In this document: positions 55,101 to 64,000 of the stretch, in pieces | Layout: every line of letters begins with the position of its first letter | How positions within the stretch are numbered: the stretch's first letter is position 1 | Assembly: GCF_030944625.1 (NCBI RefSeq) | Contig: NZ_JAUSXY010000001.1 | Span: 744,001 to 808,000, forward strand | Source of the DNA: Arthrobacter sp. SLBN-112 | GTDB lineage: Bacteria; Actinomycetota; Actinomycetes; Actinomycetales; Micrococcaceae | Length of the DNA: 64,000 bases | Direction of reading: 5' to 3' | Notes under the pieces: generated by a model | The model's input: the letters and a program-made list of their open reading frames with translations, nothing else | Databases searched by the model: none | What the model was told of the DNA's origin: nothing | Translations under genes and position numbers: made by a program

Positions 55101-56295
55101 CGATTCCTCCCGGGATGACCTTCACCCGCCGCCCGGACAGCTCTTCCGGAATATCGGCGTCGACGGCGGCGGTCACCAGGACCTGTTCCGCGCCGGAGAC
55201 TATAGCCGCCAGTTTACGCCGACGCTGGACATCGAGTTCGGCAAAGACGTCGTCCAGGATCAGGATGGGGGCCGAACCTCCGGTCCGGGCGTCATCGAGC
55301 ATCACGTAGTACGAGGCCAAACGCAGGGACAGGCACATGGACCAGGTCTCGCCGTGTGAGGCATATCCCTTCGCGGGCGCCTGGCCGAGCATGAGCTCCA
55401 GTTCGTCACGGTGCGGACCGACGAGCGAAATGCCCCGTTCCAGTTCCTTCTTCCGTGATTCTGCGAACGCCTGGATATAGCGTCCGGTCAGCTGGTCGAC
55501 GGTGAGCAGGCGCAGGTCCTCCTGGCCGGCTGAAGTACCCGCGCCTGCGGTGCGCTGGGCACCTGGGGCCGGAACGCCGTCGTCGTCCATCTGGTTCTGA
55601 AGCGTTGACCGGTAGATGGCGTCGGCGGCCTTGGAGGCGTCTGTCAGCTCAGCGTAGGCACGGGCAAGGTGCGGCCGGAGCCGTTCCACCAGTTCCAGCC
55701 GGGCGTGCAGCAATTGTGCTCCGGCGCGGGCCATGTGCTGGTCCCAGACATCCAAGGTGGCCTCATGGGCAGTTGTGAACCGTCCGGAGCGCGCTGATTT
55801 GAGCAGCGCGTTGCGTTGTTTCAGGACGCGGTCGTAATCGCTGCGGGTAGCTGCATGGTGCGGGATGAGACTGGCGAGCAATTCGTCCAGGAAGCGCCGG
55901 CGGTTGGCGGGATCACCCTTAACCAGTGTCAGGTCCTCAGGTGCGAAGAGCACGGTCTGGCAGATGCCCAGGAGGTCACGGGCACGGACCGGGTTGCTGC
56001 GGTTGATCCGGCCGCGGTTGGCCCGGCCGGCGTTGATTTCCAGCTCAAGCACCGTGGTCTGCCCGCCGCGGACCAGGCGTGCCCGGACCAATGCGCGCTC
56101 CGTGCCGAACCGCAGCAGGGGGGCGTCGGAACTGACCCTGTGGGAGCTGAGGGTGGCCAGGTAGCCGATGGCTTCCATCAGGTTGGTCTTGCCGATGCCG
56201 TTGTATCCCACCAGGACAGTGACGCCCGGGCCCAGGCTTAGGTCAACCTGGGCGTAGCTGCGGAAGTCTGTCAGCGAAAGATGTTCAAGGTACAC
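55090..56295 (-). CDS. recF: DNA replication/repair protein RecF
   Basis: 401 residues. Walker A GYNGIGKTN (30-38), the signature and Walker B ILILDDVFAELD near the C terminus, and VLVTAAVD afterwards identify a RecF ATPase, which loads RecA at single-strand gaps. The N terminus MYLEHLSLTDFRSY is standard. It lies between gnd and dciA. Confidence 0.93.
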   Translation of the reverse strand: MYLEHLSLTDFRSYAQVDLSLGPGVTVLVGYNGIGKTNLMEAIGYLATLSSHRVSSDAPLLRFGTERALVRARLVRGGQTTVLELEINAGRANRGRINRSNPVRARDLLGICQTVLFAPEDLTLVKGDPANRRRFLDELLASLIPHHAATRSDYDRVLKQRNALLKSARSGRFTTAHEATLDVWDQHMARAGAQLLHARLELVERLRPHLARAYAELTDASKAADAIYRSTLQNQMDDDGVPAPGAQRTAGAGTSAGQEDLRLLTVDQLTGRYIQAFAESRKKELERGISLVGPHRDELELMLGQAPAKGYASHGETWSMCLSLRLASYYVMLDDARTGGSAPILILDDVFAELDVQRRRKLAAIVSGAEQVLVTAAVDADIPEELSGRRVKVIPGGIDEQ

Positions 56296-56340
56296 GCGGT
56301 GGTCGGCAATTCTGGAAGCGGTGATGGCTCCCGGTGGGTG

Positions 56341-57225
56341 CTACTTGGCGGGACGGGTTGCATGGCCGCCGAACTGGTGGCGCAGCGCAGAAACCATCTT
56401 CATTGCGGGGGACGTATCCTCCCTGGAGGCAAAACGGGCGAACAGGGCAGCCGTGATGGCCGGGGCCGGAACAGCGTTGGCGATGGCTTCTTCCACCGTC
56501 CAGCGGCCCTCGCCCGAGTCCTCAACGTAATCGTCGATGGATGCCAGTCCGGGATCCTCGTCCAGGGCCTTGACCATGAGGTCCAGCAGCCAGGAACGAA
56601 CCACGGTTCCCTTTTGCCATGCCCGGAACGTGCCCGGCAGGTCCGTGACAATGTCCTTGGCGGCCAGCAGTTCGTATCCCTCGGCGTACGCCTGCATCAG
56701 GCCGTATTCGATCCCGTTGTGCACCATCTTGGCGTAGTGGCCGGCGCCGATTCCGCCAACGTGGACGAAGCTGTCAGCCCTTTCACCTTCCGGCCGCAGC
56801 GCATCAAAGACCGGCAGTGCGCGTTCAATGTCCTGGGCATCCCCGCCCGCCATCAGGCCGTAACCGTTCTGCAGGCCCCATACCCCGCCGGAAACGCCGC
56901 AGTCCGCGAACCGGATGCCTTTGGCGGCAAGCACCTCGCCGTGCTTCTGATCTTCCGTAAACCGTGAGTTTCCGCCGTCGATCACAAGATCGCCGGGAAC
57001 GAGCTTGCCGCTTAGTTCTGTGATCACGGCGTCCGTGACGGGGCCGGCCGGGACCATGACCCAGATGATCCTCGGCGCCGGAACGGCAGCGATCAGGTCA
57101 TCGACGCTCGCCGCGTCCGTGACGTCGGGATTGCGGTCATAGCCAGTGACCTCCAGGCCACCTTTGCGCAGGCGTTCACGCATGTTGAAACCCATTTTTC
57201 CGAGGCCAATCAGTCCAATGTGCAT
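56341..57225 (-). CDS. gnd: 6-phosphogluconate dehydrogenase, short form
   Basis: 294 residues. The dinucleotide loop is GLGKMG (7-12), followed by VIDGGNSRFTEDQKH, CGVSGGVWGLQNGYGLMAGG and KMVHNGIEYG, the substrate and catalytic motifs. It lacks the long C-terminal domain of the 470-residue type. It converts 6-phosphogluconate to ribulose-5-phosphate with CO2 release. A gnd gene between dnaN and recF is an actinobacterial habit. Confidence 0.92.
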   Translation of the reverse strand: MHIGLIGLGKMGFNMRERLRKGGLEVTGYDRNPDVTDAASVDDLIAAVPAPRIIWVMVPAGPVTDAVITELSGKLVPGDLVIDGGNSRFTEDQKHGEVLAAKGIRFADCGVSGGVWGLQNGYGLMAGGDAQDIERALPVFDALRPEGERADSFVHVGGIGAGHYAKMVHNGIEYGLMQAYAEGYELLAAKDIVTDLPGTFRAWQKGTVVRSWLLDLMVKALDEDPGLASIDDYVEDSGEGRWTVEEAIANAVPAPAITAALFARFASREDTSPAMKMVSALRHQFGGHATRPAK

Positions 57226-57328
57226 GGTGGAACTCTTTCCTGCGCTGGTTGGGAAGGGGTGGCGGTGGTTGGGGCCCCATCGGCGAGGGACCCGGCCTGA
57301 GCTTGCGAAGGCTGGGAGCCGATGGGGA

Positions 57329-58454
57329 CTAGTTGGGGAGGCGGACGGGCATTACCAGGTAGCGGTAGTCATCCTGGTCTTCACCGTCGGCGTCTGCCTG
57401 CGCCGTGATCATGGCGGGCTTGGGTGCCGTGGTGAACGAGAAGCGGACAAATTTCGTCTCGATGACGCTGAGGCCTTCGATCAGGTAGTGCGGGTTTGAA
57501 AGCGACCGTGATGTCTTCCCCGGACAGCTGGGCCTCAAGCTCTTCCGAAGCCTGGGCGTCCTCACCGGTTCCGGCATCGAGGTTGAGCAGGCCGTTGCTG
57601 AAAGCCAGCCGGACCGGGGTGTTGCGTTCGGCGACGAGCGACACGCGGCGGACGGCTTCCACCAGCTCTTGGGTCTGGACCGTGGCGTGGATTGGCGTGG
57701 ATTCCGGGAACAGGGACCGGATCTTCGGGTAATCACCGTCCACCAGCAGGGACGTAGTGGTGCGTCCGCCGCTTTCGAATCCGATAAGCCGGCTGTCGTC
57801 GTCGGACAAGGCGAGGTTGATATCGCCGCTGTTGCCCAGCGTTTTGGCTACTTCGTTCAGGGTTTTGGCCTTCACCAGGGCGCTGGTGGAGATGCCGGGG
57901 GTCACCGGCTTCCACGGAACTTCGCGCATGGCCAGCCGGTAGCGGTCAGTGGCCAGGAGGGTGATCAGATCGTCCTCGATCTCCATTCGGACGCCGGTGA
58001 GGATGGGCAGGGTGTCGTCCTTGCTGGCGGCGATGATCACCTGGGAAACAGCCTGCGCGAAGGCATCCCCGGGTACGGTGCCACTGATGGCGGGGAGGGC
58101 CGGCAGCGGTGGGTACTCGGCTTCGGGCATGGTGGCCAGGTGGAAGCTGCTTCGACGGCAGGTGAGGGTGACCTTGTTGCCGTCGGTTTCGACATCCACC
58201 GGTGCGGACGGGAGGCTGCGGCAGATGTCCGCGAGCAGCCGGCCGGAAACAAGGATGGTTCCCTCGTCCCTGATGTCAGCTGCGATTTCGAGCCTTGCCG
58301 AGGTTTCGTAGTCAAAGCTCGAGAGGCTGACGGTTCCGCCTTCGGCCTTCAGCAGAAGGCCGGAAAGGACAGGAACCGGCGGCCGTGGAGACAACGAGCG
58401 GGCTGTCCAGGTGACGGCTTCTGCCAGGACGTCCCGATCGACTCTGAACTTCAC
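57329..58454 (-). CDS. dnaN: DNA polymerase III beta clamp (apparent one-base frameshift at 57495-57497)
   Basis: 374 residues after repair, the family's usual length. GTG at 58454 starts VKFRVDRDVLAEAVTW with AAAGGCGG upstream. The frame runs correctly to about residue 319 (EDITVAF) and then shifts: dropping one A (a T in the plus-strand run 57495-57497) gives FNPHYLIEGLSVI and the normal C terminus ending MPVRLPN. Unrepaired, the tail would be unrelated and the third clamp domain would be broken. As this protein is essential, a sequence error is favoured. Confidence 0.92.
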
Positions 58455-58991
58455 GGAAGGGTGCCGCCTTTCATTGCTGCTGCCATGTAAACCCGGGAAC
58501 TTCGCAGGGAAACTCCGGAAGATGTTCTGCGCGCCGCGGCCGGTGCATGGTCCGTGCAGACGGAAACCACACAAAACCCGGGGATGGGAGCGCTGCTGAC
58601 AGCTTAGCCGGAAGATCCGCGATTAACCCATCCCTAAGACCCCGGCCCGGCCCTTTCAGGGGCCGGTGTCCCCGCCGGGTGGACGTGCGGATGGATCTTG
58701 TTGTTTGAGGGAATTCAATTTTTTGGGATTCGTAGTGTTAATAACTGCTGTGGAAACTGTGGATAACCCGATCCTGGCCCACGTTTCCGGGGTTAAGCCC
58801 TGTTCACGGAGTGTGCGTTACCTGGGTTTTAAACAGGGTGTGGATGGGGACAACTCAAAGGGCTGTTTTTGACGATCCACAGACGCCTTAAGGGTTTTAA
58901 GCCCATTAACCGCGCTTGTCCCCTTAAGTATCCACAGGCTTATCCACATGCCCCTGTTAATAAGGTATAGAGTGCGCGGTCCGGTGTGGAT
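58455..58991. other. Likely oriC region between dnaA and dnaN
   Basis: 537 bases without a gene. Perfect DnaA boxes lie at 58758-58766 (TGTGGATAA) and 58940-58948 (TTATCCACA), with near matches at 58928-58936 (GTATCCACA), 58839-58847 and 58874-58882. An A/T-rich stretch at about 58696-58746 (with GGAATTCAATTTTTTGGG) could be the unwinding element. The dnaA-dnaN gap is the known origin in Streptomyces and mycobacteria, and here the genes on both sides point away from the dnaA region. The function is inferred. Confidence 0.75.
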
Positions 58992-60413
58992 TCAGGAGTC
59001 GCGCTGCTGCTGCTTGATCCGGTTGGTCAGTTCCGTCACCTGGTTGTAAATCACACGGCGCTCGGCCATGAGCTCACGGATCTTGCGGTCGGCATGGATG
59101 ACCGTGGTGTGGTCGCGGCCGCCGAGTTCCTGCCCGATCTTGGGCAGCGACATGTCCGTCAGCTCCCGGCAGAGGTACATGGCGATCTGACGGGCCGTGA
59201 CCAGGGTCCGGGTGCGGGACTTGCTGCAGAGTTCTTCCATGCTGAGCTTGAAGTAGTCAGCCGTCTGCTGCAGGATTTGGGCGGACGTGATTTCCTGTGC
59301 GCCGTCATCGGTGATCAGGTCCTTCAAGACCATTTCCGCCAGCGCAACATCCACCGGCTGCCGGTTCAGGCTGGCGAAGGCGGTGACGCGGATCAGCGCG
59401 CCCTCGAGCTCACGGATGTTGCTGGAGATCTTGGAGGCGATGTACTCCAGGGCATCATCCGGTGCCGACAGTCCCTCGCTGAGGGCCTTCTTCCGCAAGA
59501 TTGCGATACGCGTTTCAAGTTCCGGCGGCTGGATGTCCGTCAGCAGTCCCCATTCGAACCGGGACTTCATCCGGTCCTCGAAACCGGCGAGCAGCTTGGG
59601 CGGCTGGTCCGAGGTAATGACCACCTGCTTGTTGTTGTTGTGCAGCGAGTTGAAGGTGTGGAAGAACTCCTCCAGCGTGCGGTCCTTGCCGGCCAGGAAC
59701 TGGATGTCATCGATCAACAGGACGTCCACGTTGCGGTAGGTGGTTTTGAAGCTTGCGCCTTCGTCGTCCCGAATGGAGTTGATGAAGTCGTTGGTGAATT
59801 CTTCGGAATTGACGTACCGGACCCGGATGCCGCTGTAGAGCCGGCGGGCGTAGTGCCCGATCGCGTGCAGGAGGTGGGTTTTACCGAGCCCGGAGTCACC
59901 GTAGATGAACAGCGGGTTGTAGGCCTTGGCGGGCGCTTCGGCGACAGCGACGGCGGCTGCATGGGCAAAGCGGTTGGAGGAACCAATCACGAACGTATCG
60001 AAAACGTACTTGGGGTTCAGCCGGCCGAATTCGTGCGAGGTGCTGGGCAGCATGGGCTGCGGCTTCTGTTCGATCAGCTGGTCCGGCGCGTAAGCAGGTT
60101 CGACGACGGGCTCGGGCTCTACGTGAATGGGCACCAGGTCGGTGTCGACGTCGATGGCACAACGGATGTCCTCGGAAAAGACATTGTGCAGTGCATCGTC
60201 AAGGGCATCCTTGACCTGGGTCTGAAGCACTTCCCGCGTGAGTTCGTTGGGCACGGCCACCAGGAGGGTGGAGCCGATCAGGCCTTGGGCCTGGGCGAGG
60301 ATGACAAAACCCCGCTGGCGCGGTGAAACACGGTGGTCCTGTTCCAGCAGGCTGACAACCCGGCGCCAGGAACTTCCGACAGTATTGGCGTGGTTGGCTT
60401 CGTCTACTGTCAT
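58992..60413 (-). CDS. dnaA: Chromosomal replication initiator DnaA
   Basis: 473 residues. ATG at 60413 with GAGGGAA upstream. Domain I is about 1-90; domain III has Walker [10 protein letters not shown] (172-180), Walker [12 protein letters not shown] and sensor motifs; domain IV has the DnaA-box-binding [19 protein letters not shown]. It binds the boxes at 58758, 58940 and 60580 and presumably at the 42.4-43.5 kb clusters. Upstream boxes suggest autoregulation. Confidence 0.96.
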   Translation of the reverse strand: MTVDEANHANTVGSSWRRVVSLLEQDHRVSPRQRGFVILAQAQGLIGSTLLVAVPNELTREVLQTQVKDALDDALHNVFSEDIRCAIDVDTDLVPIHVEPEPVVEPAYAPDQLIEQKPQPMLPSTSHEFGRLNPKYVFDTFVIGSSNRFAHAAAVAVAEAPAKAYNPLFIYGDSGLGKTHLLHAIGHYARRLYSGIRVRYVNSEEFTNDFINSIRDDEGASFKTTYRNVDVLLIDDIQFLAGKDRTLEEFFHTFNSLHNNNKQVVITSDQPPKLLAGFEDRMKSRFEWGLLTDIQPPELETRIAILRKKALSEGLSAPDDALEYIASKISSNIRELEGALIRVTAFASLNRQPVDVALAEMVLKDLITDDGAQEITSAQILQQTADYFKLSMEELCSKSRTRTLVTARQIAMYLCRELTDMSLPKIGQELGGRDHTTVIHADRKIRELMAERRVIYNQVTELTNRIKQQQRDS

Positions 60414-60882
60414 CAATCGGTTCCCTCAAAACTTGCTATGCCTGCATTGCCTGCAGCCCCAAGTCCGGAACCAGGATGCTGGCCCAACTTAATCCACAGG
60501 GTTATGCACAGTCCGTGGATAATCGGCTACTGGGACACTCTAGGGGATCAAAAGCCTAGAAGATAGCTGGCTATCCGGCTGTGGATAATTACATGGTTGT
60601 GGTTCCCGAAACGCCTCTGTGAGCCACTTCATCCACAGCCTGTTGGGGATACTTAGGCACAGCTGGGGATAGCACTGCAGGGCTGTCCCGGTTTGACTCC
60701 GGGCCTTGGATTGCCCTAACGTTGTGAAGTCCTTTGTGTCCGCTTTTTGGCCCCATCTGAACTTCCAGGCGCACTGCGCTTGGACAGCCGGGGGAAGCGT
60801 GCATATACAAAACTTAGCGTCGGCCAGTTCTTCCCCATTACTGATCGGGTGGGCGCACCTTTGATCCACTGGAGTAACTAAC
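60414..60882. promoter_or_regulatory. dnaA-rpmH divergent intergenic region with DnaA boxes
   Basis: 469 bases. Boxes: TAATCCACA (60490-60498), TTATGCACA (60502-60510) and CGTGGATAA (60514-60522), each starting 12 bases after the last; perfect TGTGGATAA (60580-60588); TCATCCACA (60629-60637). They lie before the dnaA start and fit dnaA autoregulation or an additional origin element. The rpmH promoter must also be here, but was not pinned down. Confidence 0.72.
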
Positions 60883-61020
60883 GTGAGCAAGCGGACTTTT
60901 CAGCCGAATAACCGCCGTCGAGCCAAGAAGCACGGCTTCCGCCTTCGTATGCGTACCCGTGCCGGCCGCGCCATCCTGGCAGCCCGTCGTGGCAAGGGCC
61001 GTACCGAGCTTTCGGCCTAA
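60883..61020 (+). CDS. rpmH: 50S ribosomal protein L34
   Basis: 45 residues from GTG at 60883 (GGAG upstream): [19 protein letters not shown] and [10 protein letters not shown] are the universal L34 sequence. It starts the rpmH-rnpA-yidD-yidC-jag-rsmG cluster, which points away from dnaA. Confidence 0.97.
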   Translation: MSKRTFQPNNRRRAKKHGFRLRMRTRAGRAILAARRGKGRTELSA

Positions 61021-61060
61021 ATAACTGACTCGTCGGTAGACATCCCTTTGCGAGTTTAAG

Positions 61061-61471
61061 GTGCTGGCCGCCCGCAACCGCCTGAGGACTGCAACCGATT
61101 TTTCAACAACCGTACGTTCCGGTGTCCGCAATGGGCGCCGGAACGTAGTGTTATATGCGGCAGCCATCGCTGCCGACGAACCCAGCCGGATCGGGTTCAT
61201 TGTTTCCAAGAGTGTAGGGAACGCCGTGGTCAGGAACCTCGTTAAGAGAAGACTGAGGGAAGCGGCTGCTGCCTCACTGCGCGAACACCCAATTGGACTC
61301 GCCATTGTTGTCCGGGCACTGCCCGCATCGGCGTCCGCCAGTTGGGATCAACTGCTGGCGGATTACAGGGCAGCACTGGAAACAACCCAGGGCCGGCTGG
61401 CCGGACGGCCACCACGGCCTGCCGCCAAAGGTTCGGCCGGTACAACACGGGAGGGGACAACGCGTGCCTAA
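61061..61471 (+). CDS. rnpA: Ribonuclease P protein component
   Basis: 136 residues from the GTG at 61061. The RNR-like basic motif (VGNAVVRNLVKRRLREA) is the RNA-binding signature of RnpA. It trims tRNA 5' ends with RNase P RNA. Its TAA stop overlaps the yidD start. Confidence 0.93.
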   Translation: MLAARNRLRTATDFSTTVRSGVRNGRRNVVLYAAAIAADEPSRIGFIVSKSVGNAVVRNLVKRRLREAAAASLREHPIGLAIVVRALPASASASWDQLLADYRAALETTQGRLAGRPPRPAAKGSAGTTREGTTRA

Positions 61472-61856
61472 CGCCACTGCCGCCGTCGCCCGTTTCCGGA
61501 ACGTGACTGCCGCCGTCGCAAAGTTCCTCTGGAACCTGCCCCGGAACATCCTCATTCTTCTGTTGATGGCCTACCGCAAGGTGGTTTCTCCCTTGTACGG
61601 CCCCGTCTGCCGGTTCTTCCCTTCATGCTCGGCCTATGCCCTTGAAGCGGTCACCGTCCACGGCGCTGTCAAGGGAAGCTGGCTCGCGGTCCGGCGCCTT
61701 GGCCACTGCCACCCATGGAATGCCGGCGGAGTGGACCACGTCCCCGCCGGCGGCCGGGAATGGCCTGCGGGCCGTACCCCCACAATTGTTGTGCTGAACA
61801 ATCCGGACAAGTACCTGGTTGCTCGGACTGATGAAGAAGGCCGCAGTGCGGCCTGA
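61464..61856 (+). CDS. yidD: Membrane protein insertion efficiency factor YidD
   Basis: 130 residues from the GTG at 61464 with GAGGGGAC upstream. The conserved core is LLMAYRKVVSPLYGPVCRFFPSCSAYALEAV, with the Cys pair, and GHCHPWNAGGVDHVP. It has about 30 extra N-terminal residues compared with the usual 70-90. It overlaps rnpA by 8 bases and precedes yidC by 15. Confidence 0.9.
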   Translation: MPNATAAVARFRNVTAAVAKFLWNLPRNILILLLMAYRKVVSPLYGPVCRFFPSCSAYALEAVTVHGAVKGSWLAVRRLGHCHPWNAGGVDHVPAGGREWPAGRTPTIVVLNNPDKYLVARTDEEGRSAA

Positions 61857-61871
61857 CGAATAGGGATAAGT

Positions 61872-62837
61872 ATGGACATCTTTGGAGCAATAATCGGCCC
61901 GTTCAAGTGGCTGGTTTCGTTCATTATGGTGGCGTTCCACGACGGGCTGAGCAGCATTGGCATGCCCGCCGCGAACGGCTGGACCTGGACATTGGCCATC
62001 ATCGGGCTGGTGCTGGTGATCCGTGCCGCCCTGATCCCGGTATTCGTCAAGCAGATCAAGGCCCAGCGCGGTATGCAGCTGCTGCAGCCGGACCTGAAGA
62101 AGCTGCAGGAAAAGTACAAGGGCAAGACCGACCAGCTGTCCCGCCAGGCCATGGCCCAGGAACAGATGGCCATGTACAAGAAGCACGGGACCAACCCGTT
62201 CTCAGCCTGCCTGCCCATGCTGATCCAGATGCCCTTCTTCTTCGCCCTGTTCCAGGTGCTCTCGGGCATTTCCCAGGCAAAGGACCAGGGTGCCGGCATC
62301 GGGGCGATGAGCCACGAGCAGGTGGTGGAGTTCGATGCCTCCAGCATCTTCGGTGCACCGTTGTCCGCCGCACTGCTGCATGGCGGTGCGGGGAACACCG
62401 CCGTGGTGGTGCTCTCTATCGTGATGATCCTGGCCATGACTGCCTCCCAGTTCATCACCCAGAAGCAGATCATGGCCAAGAACATGTCCGAAGAGGCCAT
62501 GGCCAGCCCGTTCATGCGGCAGCAGAAGATGATGCTCTATATCCTGCCGGTGGTCTTCGGCGTGGGTGGCATCAACTTCCCCATTGGCGTCCTGATCTAC
62601 TGGACCACCACCAACCTCTGGACCATGGGACAGCAGTTCTTTGTGATCCGCCGCATGCCGACGCCGGGATCCCCCGCCGCGAAGGCCCTCGCCGAGCGCC
62701 GCGCCGCCAGGGGCCTGCCGGCCCTCTCTGTCCTCACCGGGAAGCGGGATGAAGCAGCCGACGCCGCCGCGGCTGCCGCCGTGGAAGCCAAGGGACAGCG
62801 CGTCCAGCCCCAGCGCAAGAACAGGAAGAAGAAGTAA
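61872..62837 (+). CDS. yidC: Membrane protein insertase YidC
   Basis: 321 residues. Five or six helices with IIGLVLVIRAALIP (Arg of the hydrophilic groove), PDLKKLQEKYKGK (cytoplasmic hairpin) and ACLPMLIQMPFFFALFQVL. The C terminus is basic (RVQPQRKNRKKK), as in ribosome-binding YidC forms. ATG at 61872. The stop overlaps the jag start by one base. Confidence 0.94.
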   Translation: MDIFGAIIGPFKWLVSFIMVAFHDGLSSIGMPAANGWTWTLAIIGLVLVIRAALIPVFVKQIKAQRGMQLLQPDLKKLQEKYKGKTDQLSRQAMAQEQMAMYKKHGTNPFSACLPMLIQMPFFFALFQVLSGISQAKDQGAGIGAMSHEQVVEFDASSIFGAPLSAALLHGGAGNTAVVVLSIVMILAMTASQFITQKQIMAKNMSEEAMASPFMRQQKMMLYILPVVFGVGGINFPIGVLIYWTTTNLWTMGQQFFVIRRMPTPGSPAAKALAERRAARGLPALSVLTGKRDEAADAAAAAAVEAKGQRVQPQRKNRKKK

Positions 62838-63397
62838 TGTCAGCCGAGAGCACCGAGCACGTCCTTTCCGAAGAAATCGCAGACCAGGATGAGTCTGTGA
62901 ACCAGGACGCTTCCCCCAAGTCCTCCGCCGCCAGCCGCCTCGAAGAAGAGGGAGACGTCGCTGCCGACTACCTTGAGGAACTGCTGGATATCGCTGACAT
63001 TGACGGCGATATCGACATCGAGGTCCGCAACGGCCGCACGTACATCTCGATTGTTGCCGAGGACGAGACCGAGGGCCTCGAAGGCCTGGTAGGTGAAGAC
63101 GGCGAGGTGCTTGAAGCCCTCCAGGAGCTCACCCGGCTGGCTGTACTCTCCGCCACCGAGAACCGTTCCCGGCTTGTGCTGGACATCAATGGTTACCGGC
63201 AGGAACGCACCGGCCACCTGCAGAAGATTGCCGAAGACGCAGCAGCTTCCGTCAAGGAATCCGGCAAGCCGGTTGCCCTCGAGCCGATGAGTGCCTACGA
63301 ACGCAAGATTGTGCACGACGCCGTGGCTGACCTCGGCTTGGTCAGCGAGTCCGAGGGCGAAGGCTCCGGACGCCACATTGTTGTTTCCGCAGACTAG
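62837..63397 (+). CDS. jag: Jag/KhpB RNA-binding protein
   Basis: 186 residues. An acidic N terminus precedes the KH domain (GLEGLVGEDGEVLEALQELTRLAV) and a C-terminal R3H-like domain (PMSAYERKIVHDAV, with SEGEGSGRHIVV). It binds RNA with KhpA and lies in the conserved yidC-jag pair. No Jag-N domain is present. Confidence 0.9.
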   Translation: MSAESTEHVLSEEIADQDESVNQDASPKSSAASRLEEEGDVAADYLEELLDIADIDGDIDIEVRNGRTYISIVAEDETEGLEGLVGEDGEVLEALQELTRLAVLSATENRSRLVLDINGYRQERTGHLQKIAEDAAASVKESGKPVALEPMSAYERKIVHDAVADLGLVSESEGEGSGRHIVVSAD

Positions 63398-63417
63398 AGA
63401 ATGCCAGCACGATAACC

Positions 63418-64000
63418 ATGGTTGATATCACGGCAGCAGAGCTTCGCGCTGCTGAGAAGATTTTCGGCGACCGCCTGGAACTGGCCAAGCGCTATGTGGA
63501 GCACCTGGCCACTTCCGGGACCGAACGCGGGCTGATCGGGCCACGCGAGGTTCCCCGCCTGTGGAGCCGCCACGTGCTCAACTGCGCGGTCATCGAAAGT
63601 GAGATAGCCCAGGGAAGCCACGTGGCCGACGTCGGAAGCGGGGCTGGCCTGCCTGGCCTGTGCCTTGCCATTGCCCGCCCCGACCTCGAACTCACGCTCA
63701 TCGAGCCCCTGGAGCGCAGGGTGATCTGGCTACAGGAAGTAGTGGATGACCTCGGCCTGGACAACGTCACCGTCATGCGTACCAGGGCCGAACTGGCTGT
63801 GGGGCACGTGGAGGCTGACGTGGTCACGGCCCGTGCCGTATCGGCTTTGGCCAACCTTGCAGGCCTGACTATTCCGCTCCTTGCGGGCCACGGTGAAGTG
63901 GTGGCCATCAAGGGCCGCAGCGCCGGCGAAGAGATCGAAAAGGCCGCGAAAGTCATCCGCAAGCTCGGGGGTGTGGAGACGTCGGTAATCACCGTCGGCG
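63418..64000 (+). CDS. rsmG: 16S rRNA (guanine-N7) methyltransferase RsmG (3' end outside window)
   Basis: The first 194 residues from the ATG at 63418. The SAM-binding loop is VADVGSGAGLPGLCLAIARPD, followed by LIEPLERRVIWLQEVV and VVTARAVSALANL, all GidB/RsmG features. It methylates G527 in 16S rRNA; loss gives low-level streptomycin resistance. The gene runs off the right end. Confidence 0.92.
   Translation, partial: MVDITAAELRAAEKIFGDRLELAKRYVEHLATSGTERGLIGPREVPRLWSRHVLNCAVIESEIAQGSHVADVGSGAGLPGLCLAIARPDLELTLIEPLERRVIWLQEVVDDLGLDNVTVMRTRAELAVGHVEADVVTARAVSALANLAGLTIPLLAGHGEVVAIKGRSAGEEIEKAAKVIRKLGGVETSVITVG

Noticed and set aside
57329..58454. Programmed frameshifting in dnaN
   Set aside because: No slippery heptamer with a downstream stem was seen, and three unrelated genes have the same one-base insertion. 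A sequence error is simpler.

Overview
This is high-GC DNA from an actinobacterium of the Micrococcaceae, most likely Arthrobacter or Pseudarthrobacter. The evidence is the compact origin block (dnaA, dnaN, a short 6-phosphogluconate dehydrogenase, recF, a DciA-like gene, gyrB, gyrA, a DUF3566 gene, tRNA-Ile, tRNA-Ala), the pknB/pknA/pbpA/rodA/pstP/fha cell-division cluster, frequent GTG starts, and the style of the catabolic genes. The genus is inferred from gene style and order only. No rRNA, CRISPR array, phage or complete insertion sequence was seen.

Layout. 1-10.2 kb is sugar catabolism: the end of a dehydrogenase, a galactonate-dehydratase-like enolase-superfamily enzyme, a 38-codon remnant of an ABC permease, a LacI regulator, and an operon of binding protein, two permeases, two Gfo/Idh/MocA dehydrogenases, a TIM-barrel isomerase and a ThuA protein. 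10.2-27.6 kb is accessory: a diguanylate cyclase, rsgA, hydrolases, agmatine deiminase plus amidase, an alditol oxidase, an eRF1-like protein, MarR and TetR regulators, and a putrescine-oxidase-like enzyme. 27.8-29.6 kb is a galactarate/talarate dehydratase with its GntR regulator. A tRNA-Leu follows at 29.8 kb. 30.2-39.7 kb is the tightly overlapping fhaA-fhaB-pstP-rodA-pbpA-pknA-pknB operon for growth control and septal wall synthesis, followed by pabA/trpG, a small membrane protein, a class E sortase and crgA. 41.7-48.6 kb holds a DNA glycosylase, an AhpD-like gene, a rhomboid protease, a cyclophilin and the tRNAs. 48.7-64 kb is the replication-origin region, continuing rightward into rpmH-rnpA-yidD-yidC-jag-rsmG, which is cut by the window end.

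Main points. (1) A DnaA-box cluster lies 15-18 kb from dnaA, around the AhpD-like gene. It holds 16 full or near boxes, 12 of them in head-to-head pairs with 1-2 bp spacers, and is denser than the canonical dnaA-dnaN intergenic region. (2) A near-identical 21-23 bp palindrome lies at agmatine deiminase and between the putrescine-oxidase gene and a TetR gene, which suggests a small undescribed polyamine regulon. (3) A second shared palindrome links a MarR gene and a pyridoxamine-oxidase-like gene. (4) Four genes (the ABC binding protein, a permease, gyrA and dnaN) each carry an apparent one-base insertion. Because dnaN is essential, these are most likely sequence errors, and the protein boundaries given here join the frames.
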